64,000 nucleotides of DNA, from positions 434,983 to 498,982 of the forward strand of contig NZ_LMJW01000020.1 in the NCBI RefSeq assembly GCF_001429505.1, read 5' to 3'. Made by a program: the position numbers and the translations under genes. Positions 16,927 to 26,060 of the stretch are shown one piece after another. The notes beneath the pieces were generated by a model that ran no database searches, had not been told where the DNA came from, and saw only the letters and a program-made list of their open reading frames with translations. How positions within the stretch are numbered: position 1 is the stretch's first letter; each line of letters opens with the position of its first letter. The DNA is from Allobosea sp. Root483D1 (lineage in GTDB: Bacteria > Pseudomonadota > Alphaproteobacteria > Rhizobiales > Beijerinckiaceae).

Positions 16927-18003
16927 ATGATGCGCGATCGCGAGCGCATGCGCATCGAGAGGCCATGGCTCTGGCTCGGCCTTGTTGCGCTGATGGCCGC
17001 GATCTTCGCGGCCGATACGCTCACCAATCTGGAGATCGCGGTCGCCGTTCTCTATGTCGCGGTGATCCTGATCTCGGTCAGGTTCGACCGGCCGGTGGTG
17101 GTCGTCTCGTTCGGCCTGGGCAGCGCGGTCCTGACCGTCCTCAGCTATCTGCTGACGCAGCGCGGGGCCCAGGAGTCCGGGCTGGTGAACGGGGCGCTGA
17201 GCTTGATCGCGATTGCCGCCACGACCTATCTGGCATTGCGGATCGAGGCGGCCGAAGCGCGGGTGCGCCAGGCACAGGCCGAGCTGGCGCATATGTCCCG
17301 CGTCACGACCATGGGCGAATTGACCGCCTCGATCGCGCACGAGGTCAGCCAGCCGCTCGCCGGGATCGTCGCGAGCGGCCATGCTGCCCTGCGCTGGCTC
17401 GCGGCGACGCCGTCTGATGTCGGTGAGGCCAGGCGGGCATTGGAGCGCGTCGTGGCGGATGCCGACCGTGCCGGCGAGGTGGTCGGCCGCGTGCGCAATC
17501 TCGTGGCCAAGTCCCCGCCCTCACGGGACAGGCTCGACATGGTCGCGCTCATCGAGGAAGTCCTGACCCTGACCCGCAGCGAACTGCGCAGGCATCGCTT
17601 GGTGCTTCGTACCGACTTGGCCGATGATTTGGCGCAGCCGCTTGGTGATCGGGTCCAGCTCCAGCAGGTCGTGCTCAATCTGGTGATCAACGCAGCCGAA
17701 GCGATGGGCGGGCTGGAGTCAGGGCCTCGCGATCTGCTGGTCGGCGCTGCGAGCGACGGAGGCAGGATCACGGTGAGCGTTCGCGATACCGGCGTCAGCC
17801 TGACCCCGGCTGCGATCGAGCAGGTCTTCGAGGCCTTCCATTCGACCAAGCCGGGCGGGATGGGCATGGGCCTGGCGATCAGCCGCTCGATCGTCGAAGC
17901 GCATGGCGGGACGATCTATGCCGCCGTCAATCACCCGCGCGGCATGGTCTTCGGCTTCACCTTGCCGGTGGCCGGCGCGACATCGGAGCGGCAGCATGGA
18001 TAG
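16927..18003 (+). CDS. Membrane sensor histidine kinase
   Basis: 358 residues from ATG 16927, after GAGGGGCGGGGC. Three to four N-terminal membrane segments (about residues 13-105) form a small sensor. A coiled linker follows, then the HisKA H-box SIAHEVSQPL with phospho-acceptor H138, the N-box LNLVINAAEAM and a GMGMGLAISRSIVEAHGG G2-box. The G1 box reads DTGVSLTP instead of the usual DxGxG. The gene overlaps the response-regulator gene by 8 bases. The kinase resembles FixL-like partners of FixJ regulators but has no PAS domain. Its signal is unknown; the importer genes just upstream are candidate targets. Confidence 0.87.
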   Translation: MMRDRERMRIERPWLWLGLVALMAAIFAADTLTNLEIAVAVLYVAVILISVRFDRPVVVVSFGLGSAVLTVLSYLLTQRGAQESGLVNGALSLIAIAATTYLALRIEAAEARVRQAQAELAHMSRVTTMGELTASIAHEVSQPLAGIVASGHAALRWLAATPSDVGEARRALERVVADADRAGEVVGRVRNLVAKSPPSRDRLDMVALIEEVLTLTRSELRRHRLVLRTDLADDLAQPLGDRVQLQQVVLNLVINAAEAMGGLESGPRDLLVGAASDGGRITVSVRDTGVSLTPAAIEQVFEAFHSTKPGGMGMGLAISRSIVEAHGGTIYAAVNHPRGMVFGFTLPVAGATSERQHG

Positions 18004-18625
18004 GCTGCAAGCGACCGTCTTTGTCGTCGACGACGATGTCTCCGTCCGCGAGGGGCTCGACAGCCTGTTCCGCTCGGTCGGTTATGCGGTGTCAGCTTTC
18101 GCTTCGGTCCGGGAGTTCGCGCTGCTCCGGCGGCCCGACATGCCGTCCTGCCTTGTCCTCGACGTCAGGATGCCGGGCCCGAGCGGCATCGACTTCCAGG
18201 CCGAGCTCGCCGGGCTGAATGACCCGATCCCGATCATCTTCCTCACCGGCCATGGTGACGTGCCGATGGCGGTGCGGGCGATCAAGGCCGGCGCCGTCGA
18301 ATTCCTGCTGAAGCCGTTCCGCGAGCAGGATCTGCTCGACGCGGTGCGCGTGGCGATCGAAAAAGACGAGGTCCGGCGCCGTGACGAGGCGGCGCTCGCC
18401 GAGCTGAAGGCGCGTTTCGTGACGCTGACAGCGCGGGAGAAAGAGGTGCTCGCCTTTGTCGCCCAGGGCCGCCTCAACAAGCAGATCGCGGCCGATCTCG
18501 GCCTGAGCGAGGTGACCGTGAAAGTCCATCGCGGCCAGGTGATGCGGAAGATGGGCGCCGCGACGCTGGCCGAGCTGATCCGGCTCGCCGATCTCATCTC
18601 CGGAAAGGGACAGGCGGTCCGATGA
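17996..18625 (+). CDS. FixJ/NarL-type response regulator
   Basis: 209 residues. The start at 17996 overlaps the kinase stop. The receiver domain (1-120) has the acidic VVDDDVSVR pocket, phospho-acceptor D56 in LVLDVRMPGPSG and the conserved K in EFLLKPFREQDLL. A LuxR/NarL helix-turn-helix follows (about 140-205): LTAREKEVLAFVAQGRLNKQ, then IAADLGLSEVTVKVHRG. Partner of the kinase at 16927. The following LysR gene overlaps its stop by ATGA, so three regulators are probably made from one transcript. Confidence 0.92.
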   Translation: MDRLQATVFVVDDDVSVREGLDSLFRSVGYAVSAFASVREFALLRRPDMPSCLVLDVRMPGPSGIDFQAELAGLNDPIPIIFLTGHGDVPMAVRAIKAGAVEFLLKPFREQDLLDAVRVAIEKDEVRRRDEAALAELKARFVTLTAREKEVLAFVAQGRLNKQIAADLGLSEVTVKVHRGQVMRKMGAATLAELIRLADLISGKGQAVR

Positions 18626-19536
18626 GGGTGGACGTCCTTGGGCTGCAGGCCTTCGTCAGCATCGCCGAGCGTGGCAGTTTCCGGGCCGCCGCCTCGCATC
18701 TCAACCTGTCGCAGACGGCGCTCAGCCATCGCATCCGCAAGCTCGAGGAATCGCTGGGAACGCCGCTGTTCCTGCGGACGACGCGGCAGGTCTCGCTGAC
18801 CGCGGCCGGCACGACGCTGCTGCCCCGGGCGCGGCGCATCTTCGAGGATCTCGGTTTCGCCATCAACGAGGTCCGGGTCGATCTGCGCGACGGTGACGAG
18901 CAGGTCTCGCTCGGCTGCCTGCCTACGGTGGCGGCGCATTGCATGCCGGCAGTGATCGCCGCCTTCGCTGCGCGCCATCCCGGCGTCGGCGTCCGCATCC
19001 ACGACAACTCGGCTTCTGAGATCGCCGACAAGGTCCAGTCCGGCGAGGCCGAGTTCGGCGTCACCATCGTCGCCGCCAATCGCTGGGATCTCGAGCTGAA
19101 GCCAGTCGTCAAGGAGCCCTTCGTGCTGGTCAGCCATCGCTCGATGCCGCTGGCGCAGGCGACCTCGCTGACCTGGGCGCAATTACAGGACGAGCCGCTG
19201 GTCAGGATCAGCGCCGAGACCGGCAATCGCATCCTGATCGACGATGCGCTCGGCGCGCGGCGCGAGAGCCTGACCTGGCGCTACGAGGTCCAGCGTGTCG
19301 TCACCGCCGTCAGCCTGGTGCGCTCGCGCATAGGCTATGCGATCGTGCCGCAGCTCGCGCTCGATGTCGTCGATGCCGGCGATCTGGTCGCAATCCCGCT
19401 GCGCTCGCCGGCCGTCACCCGGACGCTCGGCATCATCACGCGCAAGTCAGTGCCGGTGCGTGCCGTTACGCGTGATCTGATGGCGCTGCTGAGCCAGGCG
19501 CTGAAGCGCAGTGTCGCGTCAAAGCGAGATGAATAA
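18622..19536 (+). CDS. LysR-family transcriptional regulator
   Basis: 304 residues with the LysR helix-turn-helix (residues 5-60: FVSIAERGSFRAAASHLNLS, then QTALSHRIRKLEESLG) and the two-lobed effector domain. It overlaps the upstream response-regulator stop, an unusual linkage. It also sits 92 bp before the block at 19629-30612 and is co-directional with it, so it could serve either the two-component genes or the aromatic catabolic genes. The effector is unknown. Confidence 0.88.
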   Translation: MRVDVLGLQAFVSIAERGSFRAAASHLNLSQTALSHRIRKLEESLGTPLFLRTTRQVSLTAAGTTLLPRARRIFEDLGFAINEVRVDLRDGDEQVSLGCLPTVAAHCMPAVIAAFAARHPGVGVRIHDNSASEIADKVQSGEAEFGVTIVAANRWDLELKPVVKEPFVLVSHRSMPLAQATSLTWAQLQDEPLVRISAETGNRILIDDALGARRESLTWRYEVQRVVTAVSLVRSRIGYAIVPQLALDVVDAGDLVAIPLRSPAVTRTLGIITRKSVPVRAVTRDLMALLSQALKRSVASKRDE

Positions 19537-19628
19537 AACTAATCAATCGCTGCATTCTTATCATTTGATGGCAGAATGGCTTTGGCCGAACCTCGCGGCG
19601 GGACGAAACGCGCGAGGGGAGGCCAGCG

Positions 19629-20462
19629 ATGGCAAGCGCCAACACGGCAGCGATCGCCTTCATCGGCTTCGGCGAGGTCGGGCAAAGCTTTGCGCGCGGG
19701 CTGCTGGCCAATGAAGGCGTTGCCATCCGCGCCTATGATCTGCTCTTCGGCAGCGCTGCCGGCGCCCGCCTCGAAGCGGCGGCGCAGGGGCTCGGCGTCG
19801 TCTGCATGGCTTCGGCGCAGGAGGCCTGCTCGGGCGCGGCCTTCGTCTTCTCGGCCGTAACCGCCGACCGGGCCGAGGCGGTGGCTACCGAAGCCGCAGC
19901 CTGGCTGAAGCCGGGACAGGTCTTCGTCGACGTCAATTCGGCCGCGCCCTCGACCAAGCAGCGGGCGGCAGCGGCCGTCAGCGCGAGCGGCGCCTACTAT
20001 GTCGAGGCGGCCGTGATGGCGCCGGTGCTGAAGCCTGGCCTCAAGGTCGCGATCCTCAGCGGCGGCCCGAAGGCGCAGGCTGTATCGGGCGCGCTCAACG
20101 CGCTCGGCATGAACCTGACGCCGGTCTCGGAGGTCTATGGCCGGGCTTCGGCGATGAAGCTCTGCCGCTCGATCGTCATCAAGGGGCTGGAGGCGCTGAT
20201 GGTCGATTGCGCCGCCGCCTGCGAAGCCTGGGACGTCAAGGATCCGGTCTTCGCCAGCCTGCACGCGACCTTTCCGTCGATCGACTTCCATGCGCTCGCC
20301 GCCGACATGCGCGAGCGCGTCGCGACCCATGGCGTGCGCCGCGCCGCCGAAATGCGAGAGGCGGCCGAGATGCTTTCAGTCGCCAGTCTTCACCCCGGCT
20401 TGGCGCAGGCGATCGCCGACGCCCAGCTGCGTGGGGCCCGTCGCAAGGAGGGCACACGATGA
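19629..20462 (+). CDS. NAD(P)-binding beta-hydroxyacid dehydrogenase-like protein, DUF1932 type
   Basis: 277 residues. The N-terminal Rossmann domain begins AAIAFIGFGEVGQSFARGL, as in 6-phosphogluconate dehydrogenase/3-hydroxyisobutyrate dehydrogenase relatives. The C-terminal DUF1932 helical domain contains SAMKLCRSIVIKGLEAL, where K175-equivalent basic residues of the family lie. It begins a co-directional series that continues with the Bug protein (ATGA overlap) and galDBC. It may reduce or oxidise a hydroxy acid in the same pathway. The exact substrate is not known for most DUF1932 proteins. Confidence 0.8.
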   Translation: MASANTAAIAFIGFGEVGQSFARGLLANEGVAIRAYDLLFGSAAGARLEAAAQGLGVVCMASAQEACSGAAFVFSAVTADRAEAVATEAAAWLKPGQVFVDVNSAAPSTKQRAAAAVSASGAYYVEAAVMAPVLKPGLKVAILSGGPKAQAVSGALNALGMNLTPVSEVYGRASAMKLCRSIVIKGLEALMVDCAAACEAWDVKDPVFASLHATFPSIDFHALAADMRERVATHGVRRAAEMREAAEMLSVASLHPGLAQAIADAQLRGARRKEGTR

Positions 20463-21445
20463 TGCTGGATCGTCGCTCCGTCCTCGCCGGCCTTGGTCTT
20501 TCCGGCTTCGCTGGACTTGGGTCGGCGCGCGCCCAGGCGGACTGGCCGAGCCAGCTGATCCGGATCGTCGTGCCGTTCACGCCCGGCGGCAGTACCGACG
20601 TGCTGGCGCGGGTGATCGCCAGCAAGCTCGAGCGGGTTATTCCCGGCAAGGGCTTCGTCATCGAGAATCGTCCCGGCGCCGGTGGCATGACGGCGGCAGG
20701 GCAGGTGGCGAAAGCCGATCCCGACGGCCACACGCTGATGATGGGCCATATCGGCACGCTGGCCTTCGCGCCCTCGCTTTACGCCAATGTGCCTTATGAT
20801 CCGGTCAAGGATTTCCAGCCGGTCGCGCTCGTCGCGATGCTGCCGAACATCCTGGCGATCAACCCGACGCTGCCGGCCAAAACCCTCGCGGAGTTCATCG
20901 CCTACGCCAAGGCGAACCCCGGCAAGCTGAATTACTCGTCCGGCGGGCAGGGCAGCGCCGCCCATATCGCCACGGCCTATTTCTGCCATCGCGCCGGCAT
21001 TGAGGCCATTCACGTGCCCTATCGCGGCACGGCGCCCTCGGTGAACGATATCGTCGCCGGCAATATCCAGTTCACGCTGACCGGTGGGCCGGCGGTTCTG
21101 CCACTCGCGGAAGGTGGCCAGCTCCGGGTGCTCGGCGTCGCCGGGCGCGAGCGCGTCGGCTTCGCGCCTGACCTGCCGACGCTGGCCGAGAGCGGCCTGC
21201 CGGGTTTCGAGGCGGTGCAATGGTACGGGATCGTCGCGCCGGCGCGCACGCCGCCACGGATCGTCGAGAAGCTCAACCGCGAGATCAACGCGCTGCTCGG
21301 CCAACCCGACTTTGCGGCGACCCTGGCCAAGGATGGCGCCATTGCCCGGCCTGAACCGCCCGAGGGCTTCGGCAAGCTGATCGCCTCGGAGCTGGCGCTC
21401 TGGCGCGACGTCATCACCCGTGCCGGCATCAAGGCGGCGGAGTAA
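20459..21445 (+). CDS. Bug/TctC-family periplasmic solute-binding protein
   Basis: 328 residues. Two ATGs are possible (20459, 20462), both overlapping the previous stop. A signal peptide with a Tat-like DRRSVLAGLGLSGF start is cleaved near residue 26 (ARAQ). The body shows the Bug hallmarks VPFTPGGSTDVLAR and IENRPGAGGM, which form the ligand loops of this carboxylate-binding family. No TctA or TctB membrane protein lies nearby, so it is an orphan receptor, as is common for Bug proteins. Next to galDBC, an aromatic or dicarboxylic acid is a plausible ligand. Confidence 0.9.
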   Translation: MMLDRRSVLAGLGLSGFAGLGSARAQADWPSQLIRIVVPFTPGGSTDVLARVIASKLERVIPGKGFVIENRPGAGGMTAAGQVAKADPDGHTLMMGHIGTLAFAPSLYANVPYDPVKDFQPVALVAMLPNILAINPTLPAKTLAEFIAYAKANPGKLNYSSGGQGSAAHIATAYFCHRAGIEAIHVPYRGTAPSVNDIVAGNIQFTLTGGPAVLPLAEGGQLRVLGVAGRERVGFAPDLPTLAESGLPGFEAVQWYGIVAPARTPPRIVEKLNREINALLGQPDFAATLAKDGAIARPEPPEGFGKLIASELALWRDVITRAGIKAAE

Positions 21446-21449
21446 GGCG

Positions 21450-22532
21450 ATGGGCCAGCTTGCCGTTCCCTGCATGCTGATCCGCGGCGGCACCTCCAAG
21501 GGCGCCTATTTCCTGGCCGGCGATCTGCCGGCGGATGTCGCTGCGCGCGACGCCTTCCTGCTCGCGGTGATGGGCTCGCCCGACAAGCGCCAGGTCGACG
21601 GCCTCGGCGGGGCCCACCCGCTCACCAGCAAGGTCGCGATCGTCTCGCCTTCGAGTGAACCCGGCTGCGATATCGACTTCCTGTTCGCGCAGGTCGGGAT
21701 CGAGACGGCCTCGGTCGATACGACGCCGAATTGCGGCAACATCCTCGCCGGGATCGGGCCGTTCGCCCTGGCGCGTGGTTTGGTGAAAGCGAGCGGCGCG
21801 CGCACGACGGTGCGGGTCCGGACGATCAACACCGGCACGATCGCCGACCTGACCATGGATACGCCCGATGGCGAGGCGAGTGCCGAAGGGATTGCGCGCA
21901 TCGACGGCGTGCCTGGGACCTCGGCGCCGATCGATATCGGCTTCCTCGATGCGGAAGGCTCGGTCTGCGGCGCGCTGCTGCCAACCGGCAATGTCGTCGA
22001 TGTGATCGAAGGCGTGCCCTGCACGCTGATCGACAACGGCATGCCGGTGATCGTAATGCGGGCGGCCGATGTCGGCCGCACCGGCTATGAGCCGCGCGAC
22101 CAGCTCAACGAGGACGCCGAGCTCAAGGCCCGCATCGAGGCCATCCGCCTCGCGGCCGGGCCGCTGATGAATCTCGGCGATGTCGCGAAGAAAGTCGTGC
22201 CGAAGATCGCGCTGGTCGCGCCGCCACAGGCGGGCGGGTCCATCTGCACCCGCAGCTTCATCCCGCATGAATGCCATGCCTCGATCGGGGTCTTCGCGGC
22301 GGTGACGGTCGCGACCGCTGCCGTGTTGCCGGGTTCACCTGCTGCCTTCGTCACAGTGATGCCTGAAGGGCGCGAGCGGACGCTTTCGGTCGAGCATCCG
22401 ACCGGTGAGTTCACGGTGACGCTGACGGTCGGCGGATCGGTGGAGCAGCCGGTGGTCGAGCGGGCCGGGCTGCTGCGCACCGCGCGCATCCTGATGGCCG
22501 GACAGGCCTTCGTGCCGGCTGGTAGATTGTGA
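21450..22532 (+). CDS. galD: 4-oxalomesaconate tautomerase (PrpF family)
   Basis: 360 residues from ATG 21450, preceded by a short AAGG site. PrpF-family isomerases begin with the conserved [14 protein letters not shown] seen here. Family residues include [16 protein letters not shown] and [17 protein letters not shown], the Cys-containing active-site loop. GalD interconverts the keto and enol forms of 4-oxalomesaconate in gallate and protocatechuate 4,5-cleavage degradation. The assignment rests mainly on the directly linked galB- and galC-like genes; on its own the protein could be another PrpF-type isomerase. Confidence 0.83.
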   Translation: MGQLAVPCMLIRGGTSKGAYFLAGDLPADVAARDAFLLAVMGSPDKRQVDGLGGAHPLTSKVAIVSPSSEPGCDIDFLFAQVGIETASVDTTPNCGNILAGIGPFALARGLVKASGARTTVRVRTINTGTIADLTMDTPDGEASAEGIARIDGVPGTSAPIDIGFLDAEGSVCGALLPTGNVVDVIEGVPCTLIDNGMPVIVMRAADVGRTGYEPRDQLNEDAELKARIEAIRLAAGPLMNLGDVAKKVVPKIALVAPPQAGGSICTRSFIPHECHASIGVFAAVTVATAAVLPGSPAAFVTVMPEGRERTLSVEHPTGEFTVTLTVGGSVEQPVVERAGLLRTARILMAGQAFVPAGRL

Positions 22533-22549
22533 GAGAGGAGCGCATTGCG

Positions 22550-23272
22550 ATGAGCGCCCAGAAGACAGGCCTGGTGATATCAGCCCATCCCGGCGACTTC
22601 GTCTGGCGTGCCGGCGGGGCCATCGCGCTGCATGTCAAGCGTGGCATGCGCGTCAAGATCCTCTGCCTGTCCTATGGCGAGCGCGGCGAGAGCCAGTTCG
22701 CCTGGAAGAAGGCGGGCGTGAAGATGGCGGAGGTCAAGGCCCAGCGCCGCGAGGAGGCGGAAGCGGCCGCCACCGCGCTCGGCGCCGAGATCGAGTTCAT
22801 GGACGCCGGCGACTATCCGCTGCGCACAACAGAGCCGATGCTGGAGCGCACCATCGACATCTTCCACGAGCTGGGTCCGAGCTTCGTGCTGACCCATGCG
22901 CTCGAAGATCCCTACAATGTCGACCATCCCGAGGCGGCGCGCTTCGCGCAGGAGGCGCGCATCATCGCGCAGGCGGCCGGGCACAAGCCCGATCCCAACC
23001 GCGCCTATGCCGCCCCGCCGGTCTTCCTGTTCGAGCCGCACCAGCCGGAGCAGTGCAACTTCAAGCCGAACGTGATCCTCAACATCGACGAGGTCTGGGA
23101 GCAGAAGCGCCGGGCATTCGAGATCCTCGCGGCGCAGAAGCATCTCTGGGAATATTACACCCGCGTCGCGCTCAATCGCGGCATGCAGGGCGGCCGCAAC
23201 TCCGGCAAGGCGATGACCTATGGCGAGGCCTATCAGCGCCTCTTCCCGGAAGCGCTGGAGACGCTGGCATGA
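22550..23272 (+). CDS. galB: 4-oxalomesaconate hydratase, PIG-L/LmbE fold
   Basis: 240 residues from ATG 22550, chosen because GAGAGGAG lies 9 bases before it; a GTG 21 bases upstream is less likely. The PIG-L zinc motif, usually AHPDDE, reads AHPGDF: the metal-binding His and second Asp stay, while the first Asp (the general base of deacetylases) is Gly. The later metal His is in [10 protein letters not shown]. That pattern fits a hydratase rather than a deacetylase, as in GalB of Pseudomonas. The enzyme hydrates 4-oxalomesaconate to 4-carboxy-4-hydroxy-2-oxoadipate. Confidence 0.85.
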   Translation: MSAQKTGLVISAHPGDFVWRAGGAIALHVKRGMRVKILCLSYGERGESQFAWKKAGVKMAEVKAQRREEAEAAATALGAEIEFMDAGDYPLRTTEPMLERTIDIFHELGPSFVLTHALEDPYNVDHPEAARFAQEARIIAQAAGHKPDPNRAYAAPPVFLFEPHQPEQCNFKPNVILNIDEVWEQKRRAFEILAAQKHLWEYYTRVALNRGMQGGRNSGKAMTYGEAYQRLFPEALETLA

Positions 23273-23958
23273 ACCCCGTCGTCATCCGCACCAGGAAGCG
23301 CGCTCCGGCCGCCGCGATGGCCGATCTCGCCGCGCTCGGCGTTTCCACCACCCATGAGGCGATGGGCCGAAGCGGGCTGCTGAAGCCCTATATGCGGCCG
23401 ATCTACGCCGGCGCGCAGATTGCGGGCGGGGCGGTGACCGTGCTCGCCCAGCCCGGCGACAACTGGATGATCCATGTCGCGATCGAACAGGTGCAGCCGG
23501 GCGACGTGCTCGTTGTCGCCTGCACCACCGACAACACCGACGGCATGTTCGGCGACCTGCTCGCGACCTCGCTCAAGGCGCGCGGCGGCATCGGCCTCGT
23601 CATCGATGCCGGCGTGCGCGATGTCCGCACACTGACCGAAATGGGCTTCCCGGTCTGGTCGCGGGCGATCTCGGCGAAGGGCACGGTCAAGGCGACGCCC
23701 GGCTCGGTCAACGTACCGGTGGTCTGCGCCGGGGCGCTCATTCATCCCGGCGACGTGATCGTCGCCGATGATGACGGCGTCGTGGTGGTACCCAGGCGCG
23801 AGGCGGAGGCGGTCGCTGCCGCCGGCCGCAAGCGCGAGGCCAATGAAGACGAAAAGCGTAGGCGCCTGGCTGCTGGCGAACTCGGGCTGGACATGTACGC
23901 TATGCGCGACGGCCTCGCGAAGGCGGGCCTTACCTATCGCGACGACGAAGACGACTGA
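23269..23958 (+). CDS. galC: 4-carboxy-4-hydroxy-2-oxoadipate aldolase/oxaloacetate decarboxylase (RraA-like)
   Basis: 229 residues starting at the ATGA overlap with galB. The RraA-like fold is shown by [18 protein letters not shown], the metal/substrate loop [19 protein letters not shown] and GVRDVRTL, where the Arg and Asp are catalytic in the family. It splits 4-carboxy-4-hydroxy-2-oxoadipate into pyruvate and oxaloacetate, the last step of the 4,5-cleavage route. The galD-galB-galC order mirrors pathway order. A small hairpin follows the stop. Confidence 0.88.
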   Translation: MNPVVIRTRKRAPAAAMADLAALGVSTTHEAMGRSGLLKPYMRPIYAGAQIAGGAVTVLAQPGDNWMIHVAIEQVQPGDVLVVACTTDNTDGMFGDLLATSLKARGGIGLVIDAGVRDVRTLTEMGFPVWSRAISAKGTVKATPGSVNVPVVCAGALIHPGDVIVADDDGVVVVPRREAEAVAAAGRKREANEDEKRRRLAAGELGLDMYAMRDGLAKAGLTYRDDEDD

Positions 23959-23962
23959 GCAA

Positions 23963-23977
23963 CCCCGAAAAACGGGG
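23963..23977. terminator. Short hairpin between galC and the Liv-type operon
   Basis: CCCCG-AAAAA-CGGGG gives a 5-bp stem with an A5 loop, 4 bases after the galC stop. There is no T-tract. It may partly attenuate transcription or set a processing site before the binding-protein gene, which in such operons is often expressed more highly. Confidence 0.35.
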
Positions 23978-24008
23978 ATCAGGCACAACTCTCGGGAGGA
24001 ACGATGAC

Positions 24009-25181
24009 ATGACAATTCGCAGGACTGTTCTCAAAGGTATGCTCGGCCTGGCGCTGGCCGCCTCGGTCAGCGGCGCGGCTCTGGCGCAGGACGCGGTCAA
24101 GATCGGGCTGATCCTGCCGATGACCGGCCCCTTCGCCTCGACCGGACGGCAGATCGCCGCGGCCGCCAATCTCTACATCCAGGAGAAGGGCGCGACCGTT
24201 GCCGGCAAGAAGATCGAGCTCATCCTCAAGGACGATACCGGCACGGCCGACGTCACCCGCCGTATCGCGCAGGAGCTGATCGTCAACGACAAGGTCACCG
24301 CGATCGCCGGCTTCGGCCTGACGCCGCTGGCGCTCGCAACCGCGCCGCTGGCGACGCAGGCCAAGACGCCGATGGTGGTGATGGCGGCCGCGACCGGGAT
24401 CATCACCGAGCGCTCGCCCTTCATCGTGCGCACCAGCCAGGTCGTGCCGCAGATCGGTTCGCCGTTCGGCACCTGGATCGCCAAGCAGGGCACCAAGCGC
24501 GTCATCACCATCGTCTCCGACTATGGTCCTGGCCATGACGTCGAGAGCTCGTTCTCGGAGGCGTTCAAGGCCGGCGGCGGCCAGGTCGAGAACATCCGGG
24601 TGCCCCTGCAGAACCCGGACTTCTCACCCTTCCTGCAGCGCGTTGCCGACAGCAAGCCGGAAGCGCTGCTGGTCTTCGTGCCGTCCGGCGTCGGCGCCCA
24701 GTTCATGAAGCAGTTCGTCGAGCGCGGCCTCGACAAGAGCGGCATCAAGCTGATCGGCACCGGCGACCTGACCGATGACGACATCCTCAACGGCATGGGC
24801 GACATCGCGCTCGGCGTCATCACCGCCCAGCATTATTCCGCGTCCCATGACAGCCCGGAGAACAAGGCCTTCGTCGAGGGGTTCAAGAAGGCCAATCCCG
24901 GCATGCGCCCGAACTTCATGGCGGTCGGCGGCTATGACGGCATGCACGCGCTCTATGAGGGCCTGAAGAAGACCAAGGGCGAGGGCGGCGAGGCGTTGGT
25001 CACCGCGATGAAGGGGATGAGCTGGGTCAGCCCGCGTGGGCCGATCTCGATCGATCCCGAGACGCGCGACATCATCCAGAACGTCTATATCCGCAAGGTC
25101 GAGCGCGTGAACGGCGAGCTCTACAACCAGGAGTTCGAGACGATCCCGAACGTCAAGGACCCGACCAAGGCCAAGAAATAG
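24009..25181 (+). CDS. Branched-chain-amino-acid-type ABC substrate-binding protein (Peripla_BP_6)
   Basis: 390 residues with a classical signal peptide (MTIRRTVLKGMLGLALA, cleavage near ALAQ, residue 26). The mature start VKIGLILPMTGPFASTG is the LivJ/K family mark. Preceded by GGGAGGAACGATGAC, a strong ribosome site. In Hyphomicrobiales this family also carries aromatic acids. With galDBC upstream and an extradiol dioxygenase downstream, import of an aromatic compound is likelier than leucine transport; that is inference. Confidence 0.92.
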   Translation: MTIRRTVLKGMLGLALAASVSGAALAQDAVKIGLILPMTGPFASTGRQIAAAANLYIQEKGATVAGKKIELILKDDTGTADVTRRIAQELIVNDKVTAIAGFGLTPLALATAPLATQAKTPMVVMAAATGIITERSPFIVRTSQVVPQIGSPFGTWIAKQGTKRVITIVSDYGPGHDVESSFSEAFKAGGGQVENIRVPLQNPDFSPFLQRVADSKPEALLVFVPSGVGAQFMKQFVERGLDKSGIKLIGTGDLTDDDILNGMGDIALGVITAQHYSASHDSPENKAFVEGFKKANPGMRPNFMAVGGYDGMHALYEGLKKTKGEGGEALVTAMKGMSWVSPRGPISIDPETRDIIQNVYIRKVERVNGELYNQEFETIPNVKDPTKAKK

Positions 25182-25202
25182 GCCGGCCAAGGCGGACCCG
25201 AC

Positions 25203-26060
25203 GTGCTCACCATCCTGTTCGACGGCGTCGCCTACGGCATGATCCTGTTCGTGCTGGCCTGCGGGCTGTCCGTGACCATGGGGTTGATGAACTTCATCAA
25301 CCTCGCCCACGGCGCCTTCGCCATGCTCGGCGGCTATGTCACCGTGCTGGCGATGCAGCGGCTCGGCCTGCCATTCCTGTGGGCGCTGCCGGCGGCCTTC
25401 CTTGCCGCCGCGCTCGCGGGGCTGGTGCTGGAGCGGCTGGTCTACCGGCCGATGTACGCCAAGAGCCATCTCGACCAGGTGATGTTCTCGATCGGGCTGG
25501 TGTTCATGGCCGTCGCCGGCGCCGACTACCTGATGGGGTCGAGCCAGCAATTCGTGCATCTGCCGGCCTGGCTGAGCGGACGCTTCGATCTCGCCGGCAT
25601 CGGCGTCGGTCGCTACCGGCTTTTCATCATCGTGCTCTGCGGCGCTTTGGCCTTCGCGATGCAGTGGGGCTTCACCCGCACCCGCTTCGGCAGCCGGCTT
25701 CGGGCTGCGGTCGACGATGCCCGGGTGGCGCGCGGCCTCGGCATACCCGTCAACCGGCTGTTCGCGCTGACCTTCGCCTTCGGCTCAGGCCTCGCGGGGC
25801 TAGGCGGCGCGCTCGGCATCGAATTGATGGGACTCGACCCGACCTTCCCGCTGAAGTTCATGATCTACTTCCTGATCGTCGTGACCGTCGGCGGCACCTC
25901 GACCATCTCCGGACCGTTCTTCGCCGCGATGCTGCTGGGGGTCGCCGATGTCGGCGGCAAGTACCTCGTGCCGCAGCTCGGCGCCTTCATCATCTACGCG
26001 CTGATGGTGGTCCTGCTGATCACCCGGCCGCACGGTCTCTTTGCGAGAGGTCGGGCATGA
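25203..26060 (+). CDS. ABC permease, LivH-like
   Basis: 285 residues, eight or so membrane segments. LivH features include the N-terminal GVAYGMILFVLACGLSVTMG, INLAHGAFAMLGGY and the EAA-like loop RGLGIPVNRLFALTF. It forms the channel with the LivM-like protein encoded from 26057, which overlaps it by ATGA. The gene begins 21 bp after the binding-protein stop. Confidence 0.93.
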   Translation: MLTILFDGVAYGMILFVLACGLSVTMGLMNFINLAHGAFAMLGGYVTVLAMQRLGLPFLWALPAAFLAAALAGLVLERLVYRPMYAKSHLDQVMFSIGLVFMAVAGADYLMGSSQQFVHLPAWLSGRFDLAGIGVGRYRLFIIVLCGALAFAMQWGFTRTRFGSRLRAAVDDARVARGLGIPVNRLFALTFAFGSGLAGLGGALGIELMGLDPTFPLKFMIYFLIVVTVGGTSTISGPFFAAMLLGVADVGGKYLVPQLGAFIIYALMVVLLITRPHGLFARGRA

